DNA of 9,321 nucleotides, taken from assembly GCA_016290715.1 (NCBI GenBank), contig JAEEUY010000224.1, positions 1 through 9,321 of the forward strand, read 5' to 3'. This DNA comes from Bacteroidales bacterium. GTDB taxonomy: Bacteria > Bacteroidota > Bacteroidia > Bacteroidales > WCHB1-69. The notes below the pieces were generated by a model. That model was given only the letters and a program-made list of their open reading frames with translations, was not told the origin of the DNA and made no database searches. Position numbers and translations under genes: made by a program. Positions 1 through 5,970 of the stretch are shown here, piece by piece. Numbering within the stretch: position 1 is the stretch's first letter; each line of letters starts with the position of its first letter.

Positions 1-560
1 AGGATCAGGAACAACATTTGGAGATGACCCGCGACTTTGCCCAACGGTTTAATAGCATCTACAATGTTGACTATTTCAAACTGCCTGTCGCCTATAACTA
101 TGGACAAGCGCTGGTAAAAATTCCGGGGTTGGATGGTTCAACGAAAATGTCCAAATCGGACAATGAAAATTCCTGCATTTATCTCTCTGACACTCCAGAA
201 GTTATACGCAAGAAAGTAATGAAAGCCGTTAGCGATTCCGGGCCAACAGAACCCAATCAGGAAAAGCCGCAAGCCATTGAGAATCTATTTGCCCTTATGC
301 GTGCGGTTTCAGCACCCGAAACGCTGCAATTTTTTGAAGAAGAATACAACCAGTGCCGCATCCGCTACGGAGACATGAAAAAGCAGTTGGCCAACGACAT
401 GATTCAATTCATTGCGCCTATCTACGAACGCATCCAAGAACTCCGAAACGATGATGAATATTTGAGAAAAGTCATCCGGAATGGTGCTGAAAAAGCGCAC
501 GCAAGTGCTGCCCCAACAGTGCGTGATGTACGGGAAATCATTGGAATCAAACCTATCTAA
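1..560 (+). CDS. trpS: Tryptophanyl-tRNA synthetase, C-terminal part (5' end outside window)
   Basis: Charges tRNA-Trp with tryptophan in the cytoplasm (class I aminoacyl-tRNA synthetase). The reading frame is open from the first base; the first full codons read DQEQHLEMTRD, matching the conserved GEDQxQHxExTRD segment of bacterial TrpRS. The class I signature KMSKS is encoded at 144-158, preceded by the typical IPGLDGST. The rest is the helical anticodon-binding region, ending with the family-typical AxxTxxxVREIIG. About 185 residues are present; bacterial TrpRS is usually 320-350 residues, so the N-terminal Rossmann half with the HIGH motif lies upstream. A TTG at 18 could be mistaken for the start but lies inside conserved sequence. 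No frameshift is seen. Identification is firm. Confidence 0.96.
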   Translation, partial: DQEQHLEMTRDFAQRFNSIYNVDYFKLPVAYNYGQALVKIPGLDGSTKMSKSDNENSCIYLSDTPEVIRKKVMKAVSDSGPTEPNQEKPQAIENLFALMRAVSAPETLQFFEEEYNQCRIRYGDMKKQLANDMIQFIAPIYERIQELRNDDEYLRKVIRNGAEKAHASAAPTVRDVREIIGIKPI

Positions 561-563
561 AGC

Positions 564-588
564 CTTTCTTTCTTCTTGAATAAGAAAG
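564..588 (+). terminator. Weak hairpin just after trpS
   Basis: CTTTCTT (present at 564-570 and again at 568-574) can pair with AAGAAAG at 582-588, leaving a 7- or 11-base loop, 3 bases after the trpS stop codon. There is no T-run after the stem and the stem is A/T-rich, so termination would be inefficient. Seen directly; the role is inferred from position only. Confidence 0.25.
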
Positions 589-637
589 CTGACATGATAA
601 ATGAACGATTACCAGCCCACGAAATTTATTCATTAAA

Positions 638-671
638 AATATATTTTTTTCAACATTTTATTATACTTTCG
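638..671 (+). promoter_or_regulatory. Promoter-like A/T element in the trpS-hypothetical gap
   Basis: AATATATTTTTTTCAA (638-653) is followed 10 bases later by TACTTTCG (664-671), a near match to the Bacteroidetes -7 box TAnnTTTG. The same 16 bases occur exactly in front of the folate cyclo-ligase gene (4454-4469), again followed by a TA-starting box at similar distance. No TTTG -33 element is present. If it is used, the leader of the gene at 821 would be about 140 bases long. Confidence 0.35.
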
Positions 672-737
672 CAACAGAAAATTCGCCATCTGCACAAATA
701 CTAAAGAAACTAAATCCTATTCTAAAGCAAATACATC

Positions 738-777
738 CCATTGCATATACGTTCTGAGATGGTTTATGCTTTCATGG
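738..777 (+). repeat. Nested imperfect inverted repeat upstream of the 154-residue gene
   Basis: CCAT (738-741) pairs with ATGG (774-777), and inside it GCATATAC (743-750) pairs with GTTTATGC (762-769) with one mismatch, around an 11-base centre. It ends 7 bases before the TACGTTTG box, so it would sit over the upstream promoter region. It could be an operator or a leader hairpin, or chance in A/T-rich DNA. Confidence 0.25.
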
Positions 778-783
778 CAATTT

Positions 784-791
784 TACGTTTG
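784..791 (+). promoter_or_regulatory. Putative -7 box TACGTTTG for the gene at 821
   Basis: TACGTTTG is an exact match to TAnnTTTG, the -7 element recognised by the primary sigma factor of Bacteroidetes. It lies 29 bases before the ATG, giving a short leader of roughly 20 bases. The only upstream candidate is TTTA at 763-766, a poor -33 element at slightly short spacing. The -7 match is direct; use as a promoter is inferred. Confidence 0.45.
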
Positions 792-820
792 TTTTTACTA
801 GAATCCTTTAAATATTCAAT

Positions 821-1285
821 ATGAAGAAAATACCTTCCACAAGCGATTTTGAAAATACACGCAAGTTATGCGAAAAACACTTTCGTGAAACCCGCAAAAA
901 TAGCCTCCATAAAAGAGGGAGTTATTTGAAGGAAAATGAGCTGATCATCATTGCCTTTTATTATGATTCTCCTGAGGCGGGCGAGGAAGATGCTGTTGCA
1001 GCATACATCGATGACAATCCGCCTACCGATAAAGAGTACGAATGGATTGGTATTGATATTTATGCTCCCGACTGGGAAAAGGTGGAATATCAAATACAGG
1101 AACTGTTTAACAAAATCAGGGAGAGTCCTAAAACTAAATTTCAGCTTTGTGATATGAAAGAGGCCATTGATGACCCTCTGATTACCGATCATCTTGATGA
1201 ACTTCTTTATGCCGGTTATTTGCAAAACAAATCTAATCTAACTATTCCCCAACGTATCATCCATAAATTCTCCACAGAATTATAA
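821..1285 (+). CDS. Hypothetical protein, 154 residues, unrecognised
   Basis: I do not recognise the family. The product is soluble-looking, with no signal peptide or membrane segment. The N-terminus (residues 1-40) is basic and probably helical. A hydrophobic strand LIIIAFYY (41-48) is followed by an acidic, proline-containing loop (50-73), a second strand IGIDIYAP (76-83), and an amphipathic helix at about 84-100. The C-terminal part (110-154) looks helical. Cysteines are at 17 and 110. The chosen ATG is the first in frame after the promoter-like TACGTTTG; there is no Shine-Dalgarno, as is common in Bacteroidetes. It appears monocistronic: 260 bases after trpS and ending in a strong terminator shared with rocD. 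A 119-codon antisense frame lies opposite, but this strand has the better promoter and terminator context. No function is proposed. Confidence 0.75.
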   Translation: MKKIPSTSDFENTRKLCEKHFRETRKNSLHKRGSYLKENELIIIAFYYDSPEAGEEDAVAAYIDDNPPTDKEYEWIGIDIYAPDWEKVEYQIQELFNKIRESPKTKFQLCDMKEAIDDPLITDHLDELLYAGYLQNKSNLTIPQRIIHKFSTEL

Positions 1286-1328
1286 AAAATATTCATTTCA
1301 TTATATTGCAGATAGTTATATTAAAATA

Positions 1329-1358
1329 AAAATGGGGTATCGTTTGATACCCCATTTT
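1329..1358. terminator. Bidirectional intrinsic terminator between the 154-residue gene and rocD
   Basis: A perfect 13-bp stem, AAAATGGGGTATC (1329-1341) with GATACCCCATTTT (1346-1358), closes a four-base loop (GTTT). The stem has a G4/C4 core, with an A-run on the left arm and a T-run on the right arm, so either strand gives a hairpin ending in U's. It sits between two convergent genes, 43 bases after one stop and 21 bases after the other. Confidence 0.93.
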
Positions 1359-1379
1359 ACCAATATCGTCTTCAAAAAA

Positions 1380-2606
1380 TTATTCAAACGATAAAATTGC
1401 TTTTTTAATCAATTCGATAGCTTCTCTCAATTCGGCTTCTGTGATAACCAATGGAGGAGCAAAACGGATAATATGTTGATGGGTTGGTTTTGCCAAAACG
1501 CCTAATTCTTTCATCTTTTCACACACATCCCATGCTTCTTTTCCATTTTTAGGACGAATAATGATGGCGTTCAACAAACCTTTTCCTCTTACCGTTTGAA
1601 TCATATCACTTTTAACGTTATTCATCTCATCGCGGAAGATTTTTCCAAGATAAGCTGCTTTTTCAGCCAAATTCTCTTCTTTAACCACTTCCAATGCAGC
1701 GATAGCAACTTTGCAAGCGATAGGATTACCACCGAAAGTAGAACCATGTTCACCGGGTTTGATGTTCAGCATAATATCGTCATCTGCCAAAACTGCAGAT
1801 ACAGGCATCGTACCACCGGAAAGTGCTTTTCCCAAGATAAGAATATCAGGGCGAACGCCTTCGTGGTCGCAAGCTAACATTTTGCCGGTACGAGCAATAC
1901 CTGTTTGTACTTCATCGGCAATGAACAACACATTCTTAGCTTTGCACAAGTCGGCTGCTTTGCGCAAATAACCATCTTCCGGAACATAAACACCCGCTTC
2001 CCCTTGAATAGGTTCAAGAATGAAACCTGCCACATTAGGATCTTCCAAGGCTTTTTCCAAAGCCGGGATGTCGTTATACGGAATCTTAATGAAACCTGGC
2101 GTATATGGACCATAACCCGCATACGCATCGGGGTCGGTGGACATAGAGATAATGGTAATGGTTCTTCCGTGGAAATTGCCATCACATACAATGATTTTGG
2201 CTTGGTTTTCTGGAAGACCTTTCTTCATATAAGCCCATTTTCTACAAAGTTTCAAGGCAGTTTCATCGGCTTCTGCACCCGAGTTCATCGGTAAAACCTT
2301 ATCATAACCAAATGTTTCCGTTACATATTTTTCATACGGTCCCAAGCAGTCATTATAGAACGCACGAGAAGTTAAAGTTACCTTTTGACATTGGTCAATC
2401 ATCGCTTGGATAATTTTAGGGTGGCAATGCCCTTGGTTTACTGCAGAATAAGCTGAAAGGAAGTCAAAGTATTTTTTCCCTTCCACGTCCCACATATAAG
2501 GACCTTTCGCTTTAGAAATAACAACGCCAAGGGGATGGTAGTTATGGGCACCATAACGCTCTTCCATCTCCATTGCTTGTTTGCTTGATGTGATTTTTTC
2601 TACCAT
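1380..2606 (-). CDS. rocD: Ornithine aminotransferase (ornithine-oxo-acid transaminase)
   Basis: PLP-dependent cytosolic enzyme that transfers the delta-amino group of ornithine to 2-oxoglutarate, giving glutamate 5-semialdehyde and glutamate; it links arginine/ornithine breakdown to proline and glutamate. At 408 residues it is full length for the class III aminotransferase family. Visible motifs: SGAEA (109-113, phosphate binding), NFHGRT (144-149, cofactor stacking), DEVQTG (231-236, Asp231 contacting the PLP nitrogen), LGKALSGG with Lys260 as the Schiff-base lysine, and STFGGNP (289-295). The N-terminal pattern HNYHPL(G)VV with YG (residues 19-29) is typical of ornithine aminotransferase rather than acetylornithine aminotransferase. 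It is transcribed alone from a promoter just after gldH and ends at the bidirectional terminator. No Shine-Dalgarno; the leader is A/T-rich. Confidence 0.95.
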   Translation of the reverse strand: MVEKITSSKQAMEMEERYGAHNYHPLGVVISKAKGPYMWDVEGKKYFDFLSAYSAVNQGHCHPKIIQAMIDQCQKVTLTSRAFYNDCLGPYEKYVTETFGYDKVLPMNSGAEADETALKLCRKWAYMKKGLPENQAKIIVCDGNFHGRTITIISMSTDPDAYAGYGPYTPGFIKIPYNDIPALEKALEDPNVAGFILEPIQGEAGVYVPEDGYLRKAADLCKAKNVLFIADEVQTGIARTGKMLACDHEGVRPDILILGKALSGGTMPVSAVLADDDIMLNIKPGEHGSTFGGNPIACKVAIAALEVVKEENLAEKAAYLGKIFRDEMNNVKSDMIQTVRGKGLLNAIIIRPKNGKEAWDVCEKMKELGVLAKPTHQHIIRFAPPLVITEAELREAIELIKKAILSFE

Positions 2607-2658
2607 AATTATTTATTTTTTAGTATGTTAAATATTAATTATTCAAAATTCAAGTGGA

Positions 2659-2678
2659 TTGCAAAAATACATCTTTTT
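2659..2678 (-). promoter_or_regulatory. Putative rocD promoter core (TGTATTTTTGCAA)
   Basis: Read on the minus strand, the box is TATTTTTG (2669-2662), an exact TAnnTTTG match within TGTATTTTTGCAA, about 55 bases before the rocD ATG. The minus-strand segment AAAAAGATGTATTTTTGCAA matches the ricT upstream sequence at 19 of 20 positions. No clear TTTG at -33 is seen. It lies just after the gldH stop, so rocD can be transcribed independently of ricT-gldH. Confidence 0.6.
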
Positions 2679-2686
2679 CAACGATG

Positions 2687-3175
2687 TTATTCATGGTTTT
2701 GGAATCTTTTTTCATCAAAATAACAGATGGTCATCCCAAAATTGGCAATCCCTTTAATCTCATCCTCACGCATCGCCTGCTGGAATACGAACTTGTATTT
2801 CCCCTTGTACGGAAAGCGCACTTTAGGGTAAAAAATGTACTGGTAATCACGATAACGGCCGTTGCCATGCCCTTTCCAATGCCCGTGGTTATCCGCAAGC
2901 AAAAACTCCAAAGTATCCCTGTTTTTGTCGCCCGTAGGATCTTCACTATCCATAAATACATACAGATTCTGTGTCTCAAAATCAATGGTATTCCGAATAT
3001 CCATATATATCGTGTAATATTGCAACGTGTCTGTGATTTCAAACTCACACATTACAGGAGAATCCATGCCCCATCCATTCTCATTTACCACAAAAATCTC
3101 TTCATAAAAAATATCCTTTTTACAAGATGAAAAAAGCAATGCGACCAGGAAGAATGACAGCCATAGATTTTTCAT
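2687..3175 (-). CDS. gldH: GldH-type gliding motility/envelope lipoprotein
   Basis: A 162-residue lipoprotein precursor. The N-terminus is a signal peptide with hydrophobic core LWLSFFLVALL and lipobox FSSC, giving lipidated Cys18. The C-terminal half carries the GldH pattern: W-K-G-x-G-x-G-R-Y-R-D followed by FPYKGKYKFVFQQAMREDEIKGI and then the hydrophobic strand NFGMTICYF. GldH was defined in Flavobacterium johnsoniae gliding, but homologues are widespread in non-gliding Bacteroidales, where the role is not established. It starts 3 bases after the ricT stop, so the two are almost certainly co-transcribed, an association common in Bacteroidetes. In many relatives a penicillin-binding protein gene follows; here rocD with its own promoter follows instead. 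Family call is good; a gliding function in this organism should not be assumed. Confidence 0.87.
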   Translation of the reverse strand: MKNLWLSFFLVALLFSSCKKDIFYEEIFVVNENGWGMDSPVMCEFEITDTLQYYTIYMDIRNTIDFETQNLYVFMDSEDPTGDKNRDTLEFLLADNHGHWKGHGNGRYRDYQYIFYPKVRFPYKGKYKFVFQQAMREDEIKGIANFGMTICYFDEKRFQNHE

Positions 3176-3178
3176 AAA

Positions 3179-4369
3179 TTATTTATCTTCAATATTTTTC
3201 AATTCATCCAAACTATAATTCACCTCTTCTACCTTATTTTGATTAACAACTGAGAACTCTTCCAGACTTTCAGGGAACTTGTTATTTTTATTCATCTCAA
3301 TAATCTCATTCACTTTGTCCAGTGGAATGGCAAAAATGGTAGAATTGTTATTGGCGTAATGGTACCAGACAATTTTTTTAAAGATATCTATTTTGCTATA
3401 AATACCCTTTCCGTTCTTCGTTTTGAGTTGTACGTTGGGGGCAGGAAATGCTTTTAACTCTTCAAGATAGGTTGATTGTTCAAAATTAAGACAGCACTTC
3501 AGCTTTCCACACTGTCCGGCTAATTTTTGAGGATTAAGTGACAATTGTTGGGTACGAGCAGCCGAAGTTGAAACCGACTGGAAATTGGTAAGCCACGAGG
3601 AGCAGCACAGTTCGCGTCCGCAAGTGCCTATTCCCCCTAAACGCCCGGCTTCCTGACGCACCCCAATCTGCCGCATCTCAATCCTGATCTTAAACTGTTC
3701 CGCCAAAATTTTTATCAACTCACGGAAATCCACACGGTCTTCTGCCGAATAATAGAAAATTGCTTTTGTGCCATCTCCCTGATATTCCACATCATTCACT
3801 TTCATCTTCAACCCCAAATCCCAAGCGATGTAGCGGGATGACAGCATTGTTGTATGTTCCTGATTCACAGAAGAAATCCATTTATCTATATCCGTATAGC
3901 GTGCCGTACGGTATATTTTCTTCACAACATCTTTTTCCCCCACATTTTTATGCTTCATCTGTTGGAACACGCTTTTTCCCAGCATGGAAATGATACCAAT
4001 ATCGTGTCCCGTAGCAGCTTCCACCACCACAATGTCGCCCACATGAAAAACGCCTTCTTTAGGTAACAAATAAAAATCCTTATGACTATTCTTAAAACGC
4101 ACTTCTGCATACGGACACTCCAAATGCTCTACCGTAACATCAATCTCCTTCAGCCAATCATAACTGTTCAGTTTACAGGAGGCAGGGGAATACTGCTTGC
4201 AATAGGTCTCCTCCGGTTTTGGCAAATCACTCAATCCGCGAGACAAATAGGGATTCGCTGCAATTTTCTTGGTTTCATTGCTAATTCCTGTGCGTATATC
4301 CAAATCCAAATATTCATCCAAATTTTCTATCGGGGAGTGGTCGGTTTCAACTTCATCGTACTTTTTCAT
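3179..4369 (-). CDS. ricT: PSP1-domain protein, RicT (YaaT) family
   Basis: A 396-residue cytosolic protein. Residues 1-70 form a charged, probably disordered extension; the PSP1/RicT core spans about 75-340. In the core are two cysteine clusters: GTCGRELCC (Cys250, 255, 256) and GQCGKLKCC (Cys287, 292, 293), preceded by the family segment IGVRQEAGRLGGIG. In Bacillus subtilis, RicT joins RicA and RicF in an iron-sulfur-containing complex that affects RNase Y activity and mRNA maturation. The cysteines are seen here; cluster binding is inferred. Bacteroidetes are not known to carry that full complex, so the partner is unknown. Three further cysteines (57, 65, 85) lie near the N-terminus. The C-terminal tail (350-396) is acidic/Asn-rich. 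It heads an operon with gldH and has a good TAnnTTTG promoter box 34 bases upstream. Start chosen as the first ATG after that box. Confidence 0.9.
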   Translation of the reverse strand: MKKYDEVETDHSPIENLDEYLDLDIRTGISNETKKIAANPYLSRGLSDLPKPEETYCKQYSPASCKLNSYDWLKEIDVTVEHLECPYAEVRFKNSHKDFYLLPKEGVFHVGDIVVVEAATGHDIGIISMLGKSVFQQMKHKNVGEKDVVKKIYRTARYTDIDKWISSVNQEHTTMLSSRYIAWDLGLKMKVNDVEYQGDGTKAIFYYSAEDRVDFRELIKILAEQFKIRIEMRQIGVRQEAGRLGGIGTCGRELCCSSWLTNFQSVSTSAARTQQLSLNPQKLAGQCGKLKCCLNFEQSTYLEELKAFPAPNVQLKTKNGKGIYSKIDIFKKIVWYHYANNNSTIFAIPLDKVNEIIEMNKNNKFPESLEEFSVVNQNKVEEVNYSLDELKNIEDK

Positions 4370-4394
4370 AGATTGTAATTTTAGCCTATTTTAA

Positions 4395-4431
4395 AGAACT
4401 TGCAAAAATACAACTTTTTAATGGAAGTTCT
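4395..4431. repeat. Inverted repeat flanking the ricT promoter box
   Basis: AGAACTT (4395-4401) and AAGTTCT (4425-4431) are perfect 7-base inverted copies with a 23-base spacer that contains the TATTTTTG box of ricT. The geometry would suit a dimeric regulator, but a 7-base match of this kind is not statistically surprising in a 131-base region. Confidence 0.25.
4400..4419 (-). promoter_or_regulatory. Putative ricT-gldH promoter core (TGTATTTTTGCAA)
   Basis: On the minus strand TATTTTTG (4410-4403) is an exact TAnnTTTG match, 34 bases before the ricT ATG, inside AAAAAGTTGTATTTTTGCAA. Nineteen of these 20 bases are the same as upstream of rocD. The -33 position carries no TTTG. Confidence 0.62.
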
Positions 4432-4453
4432 GTTTTCATTCTCTATTTTTAAC

Positions 4454-4485
4454 AATATATTTTTTTCAAAAACGTTATAAATTTT
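4454..4485 (+). promoter_or_regulatory. Promoter-like element of the folate cyclo-ligase gene
   Basis: AATATATTTTTTTCAA (4454-4469) is followed by TAAATTTT (4478-4485), which matches TAnnTTTG except at the last base. It ends 15 bases before the ATG. The 16-base first part is identical to the element at 638-653 after trpS. Together with the ricT promoter on the other strand it makes this a divergent promoter region. Confidence 0.4.
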
Positions 4486-4500
4486 ATCGAATAAAACAAG

Positions 4501-5052
4501 ATGAAAACTCATTTACGCCAACAAATCAGGTTATTAAAAAAGAGTTTTACCCCAGAGCAACTCCTTAAGAAATCAGGGGTTATTTTAGAAAAACTGGAAC
4601 GACACCCTCTTTTCCGGCAAGCGGAGACTGTCATGCTTTATGCCTCCCTTCCCGATGAAGTGCAAACCCTTGCTTTTATTCATCGCTGGAAAGAGCAAAA
4701 AAGAATCATCTTACCCGTAGTGGATGGCGATGACATCATTCCTGTTACTCTCACGAAAGAGAGTGCGATGAAAGAGGGCGCTTTCCATATTTTGGAGCCC
4801 ACCAATGCTCCTTACACGGGGAAAATTGATCTGATAGTGGTTCCGGGAATGGCTTTCGACCGCGAGGGACATCGGCTTGGACGAGGGAAAGGCTATTATG
4901 ATCGCTTTCTCGCCCAATATCCCACAACGCCCACCATTGGACTCTGTTTCGATTTTCAACTATTGCCACACATTCCGACAGAGCCGCACGACATCATCAT
5001 CCATGAAATTCTTTGGGACGATGGATTATCCTCTGCGTCTAAACAATTCTGA
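4501..5052 (+). CDS. ygfA: 5-formyltetrahydrofolate cyclo-ligase (MTHFS / YgfA family)
   Basis: Converts 5-formyltetrahydrofolate to 5,10-methenyltetrahydrofolate using ATP, returning an inhibitory side product to the one-carbon pool; cytosolic. At 183 residues it is of normal length. Family signatures: the N-terminal helix with basic residues (MKTHLRQQIRLLKK), YASLPDEVQT (47-56), IILPVVDGDDI (69-79), GAFHILEP (93-100), and the catalytic/nucleotide-binding stretch VVPGMAFDREGHRLGRGKGYYDRFL (114-137) with GRGKGYYD as the hallmark. The end has the usual P-x-E-x-HD pattern (159-164). It is divergent from ricT and convergent with the DUF58 gene, whose last codons it overlaps by 27 bases. No Shine-Dalgarno is visible; the leader is A-rich. 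It is apparently transcribed alone. Confidence 0.95.
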   Translation: MKTHLRQQIRLLKKSFTPEQLLKKSGVILEKLERHPLFRQAETVMLYASLPDEVQTLAFIHRWKEQKRIILPVVDGDDIIPVTLTKESAMKEGAFHILEPTNAPYTGKIDLIVVPGMAFDREGHRLGRGKGYYDRFLAQYPTTPTIGLCFDFQLLPHIPTEPHDIIIHEILWDDGLSSASKQF

Positions 5053-5892
5053 CAAAACGGGGACATAATCCCTGTTCGTGTACAGTTGTGCCACATCAAC
5101 GCCGGCGCGATGAAACAACTCGCTATTCCGGCTTTGCAATTGTTGCCACCAACGGTCGTAATAGGCACGCACTTCATTGCTGGAGGTATCTGCCCAAACA
5201 TATTGCTGTGTCTCCGGATCCAACAACTTCACCAATCCGATATTGGGCAGCGACATCTCGCCCGTATCCATCACATTCAAAGCCACAATATCGTGCCGGT
5301 TGGCGGCTATTTTCAACGCCTGCTCAAAATCTCCGGAAATAAAATCAGAGATTAAAAAGGCCGTACATTTTTTCTTGATAGCATTGGTGAAATATCGCAA
5401 CGCTTCAGATATATCCGTCTGTGAATCAGATGGTTTAAAGGTCAACAATTCTCTAATAATACGAAGAATATGCGTTTTCCCCTTTTGCGGAGGGATAAAT
5501 TTCTCAACATGATTGCTAAAGAAGATTACGCCGACTTTATCATTATTATAAATAGCCGAGAAAGAGAGCACTGCCGCCAATTCCGTAATCAAATCCGCCT
5601 TAAACTGCTGTTTGGTGCCGAAAAGATGCGAACCGCTCACATCAATCAGCAACATCACGGTCATCTCCCGTTCTTCCTCAAATATCTTCACATACGGGGT
5701 GTTAAATCGGGCGGTAACATTCCAGTCTATAAACCGGACATCGTCCCCATAATTATACTGGCGCACCTCGCTGAATGCCATACCACGACCTTTGAAGGCA
5801 CTATGATACTCACCCGCAAAGATTTGCTGTGACAACGCCCGTGTGCGAATTTCTATTTTCCTAACCTTTTTTAATAATTCTGATGCTTCCAT
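5026..5892 (-). CDS. DUF58 / von Willebrand factor A-like protein, MoxR partner
   Basis: A 288-residue soluble DUF58 protein of the short form, with no N-terminal membrane segments. The DUF58 signature lies at about 36-64: GRGMAFSEVRQYNYGDDVRFIDWNVTARF, containing the conserved YxxGDDxRxIDWxxxAR. The following vWA-like fold carries a metal-ion-dependent adhesion site: Asp-Val-Ser-Gly-Ser at 84-88, Thr159 in the SQTDIS loop and Asp183 in ISDF. In this family such proteins act with MoxR AAA+ ATPases, probably in metal insertion or assembly of envelope or enzyme complexes. The gene follows moxR by 78 bases on the same strand, with a GGAG about 12 bases before the ATG. The BatA-D genes that normally follow in Bacteroidetes are absent: the next gene is a convergent folate enzyme, overlapped by 27 bases. 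Confidence 0.92.
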   Translation of the reverse strand: MEASELLKKVRKIEIRTRALSQQIFAGEYHSAFKGRGMAFSEVRQYNYGDDVRFIDWNVTARFNTPYVKIFEEEREMTVMLLIDVSGSHLFGTKQQFKADLITELAAVLSFSAIYNNDKVGVIFFSNHVEKFIPPQKGKTHILRIIRELLTFKPSDSQTDISEALRYFTNAIKKKCTAFLISDFISGDFEQALKIAANRHDIVALNVMDTGEMSLPNIGLVKLLDPETQQYVWADTSSNEVRAYYDRWWQQLQSRNSELFHRAGVDVAQLYTNRDYVPVLSELFRRRG

Positions 5893-5970
5893 AAAACAAA
5901 AACTCCATTCCCTCTTGCTGTTCGATAAGATATCAGGATATGTTTTCTCTCAGATAATGACAAGGCAATA

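Noticed and set aside
18..20. TTG as an alternative start of trpS
   Set aside because: It falls within the conserved DQEQHLE segment of TrpRS, and the frame is open to the left edge.
594..704. 36-codon frame starting ATG in the gap after trpS
   Set aside because: Its composition simply follows the A/T-rich spacer, it runs through the promoter-like element at 638-671, and there is no ribosome-binding sequence.
866..1225. 119-codon open frame on the minus strand opposite the 154-residue gene
   Set aside because: It lies wholly inside the + strand gene, has no promoter or ribosome-binding context, and its translation is hydrophobic/basic without a recognisable pattern; it looks like a mirror of the coding frame opposite.
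2669..2687. ACATC...GATGT hairpin after gldH followed by TATTTTTG on the minus strand, as a possible terminator
   Set aside because: Only five A/T-rich pairs with a nine-base loop; the T-run is better explained as the rocD -7 box.
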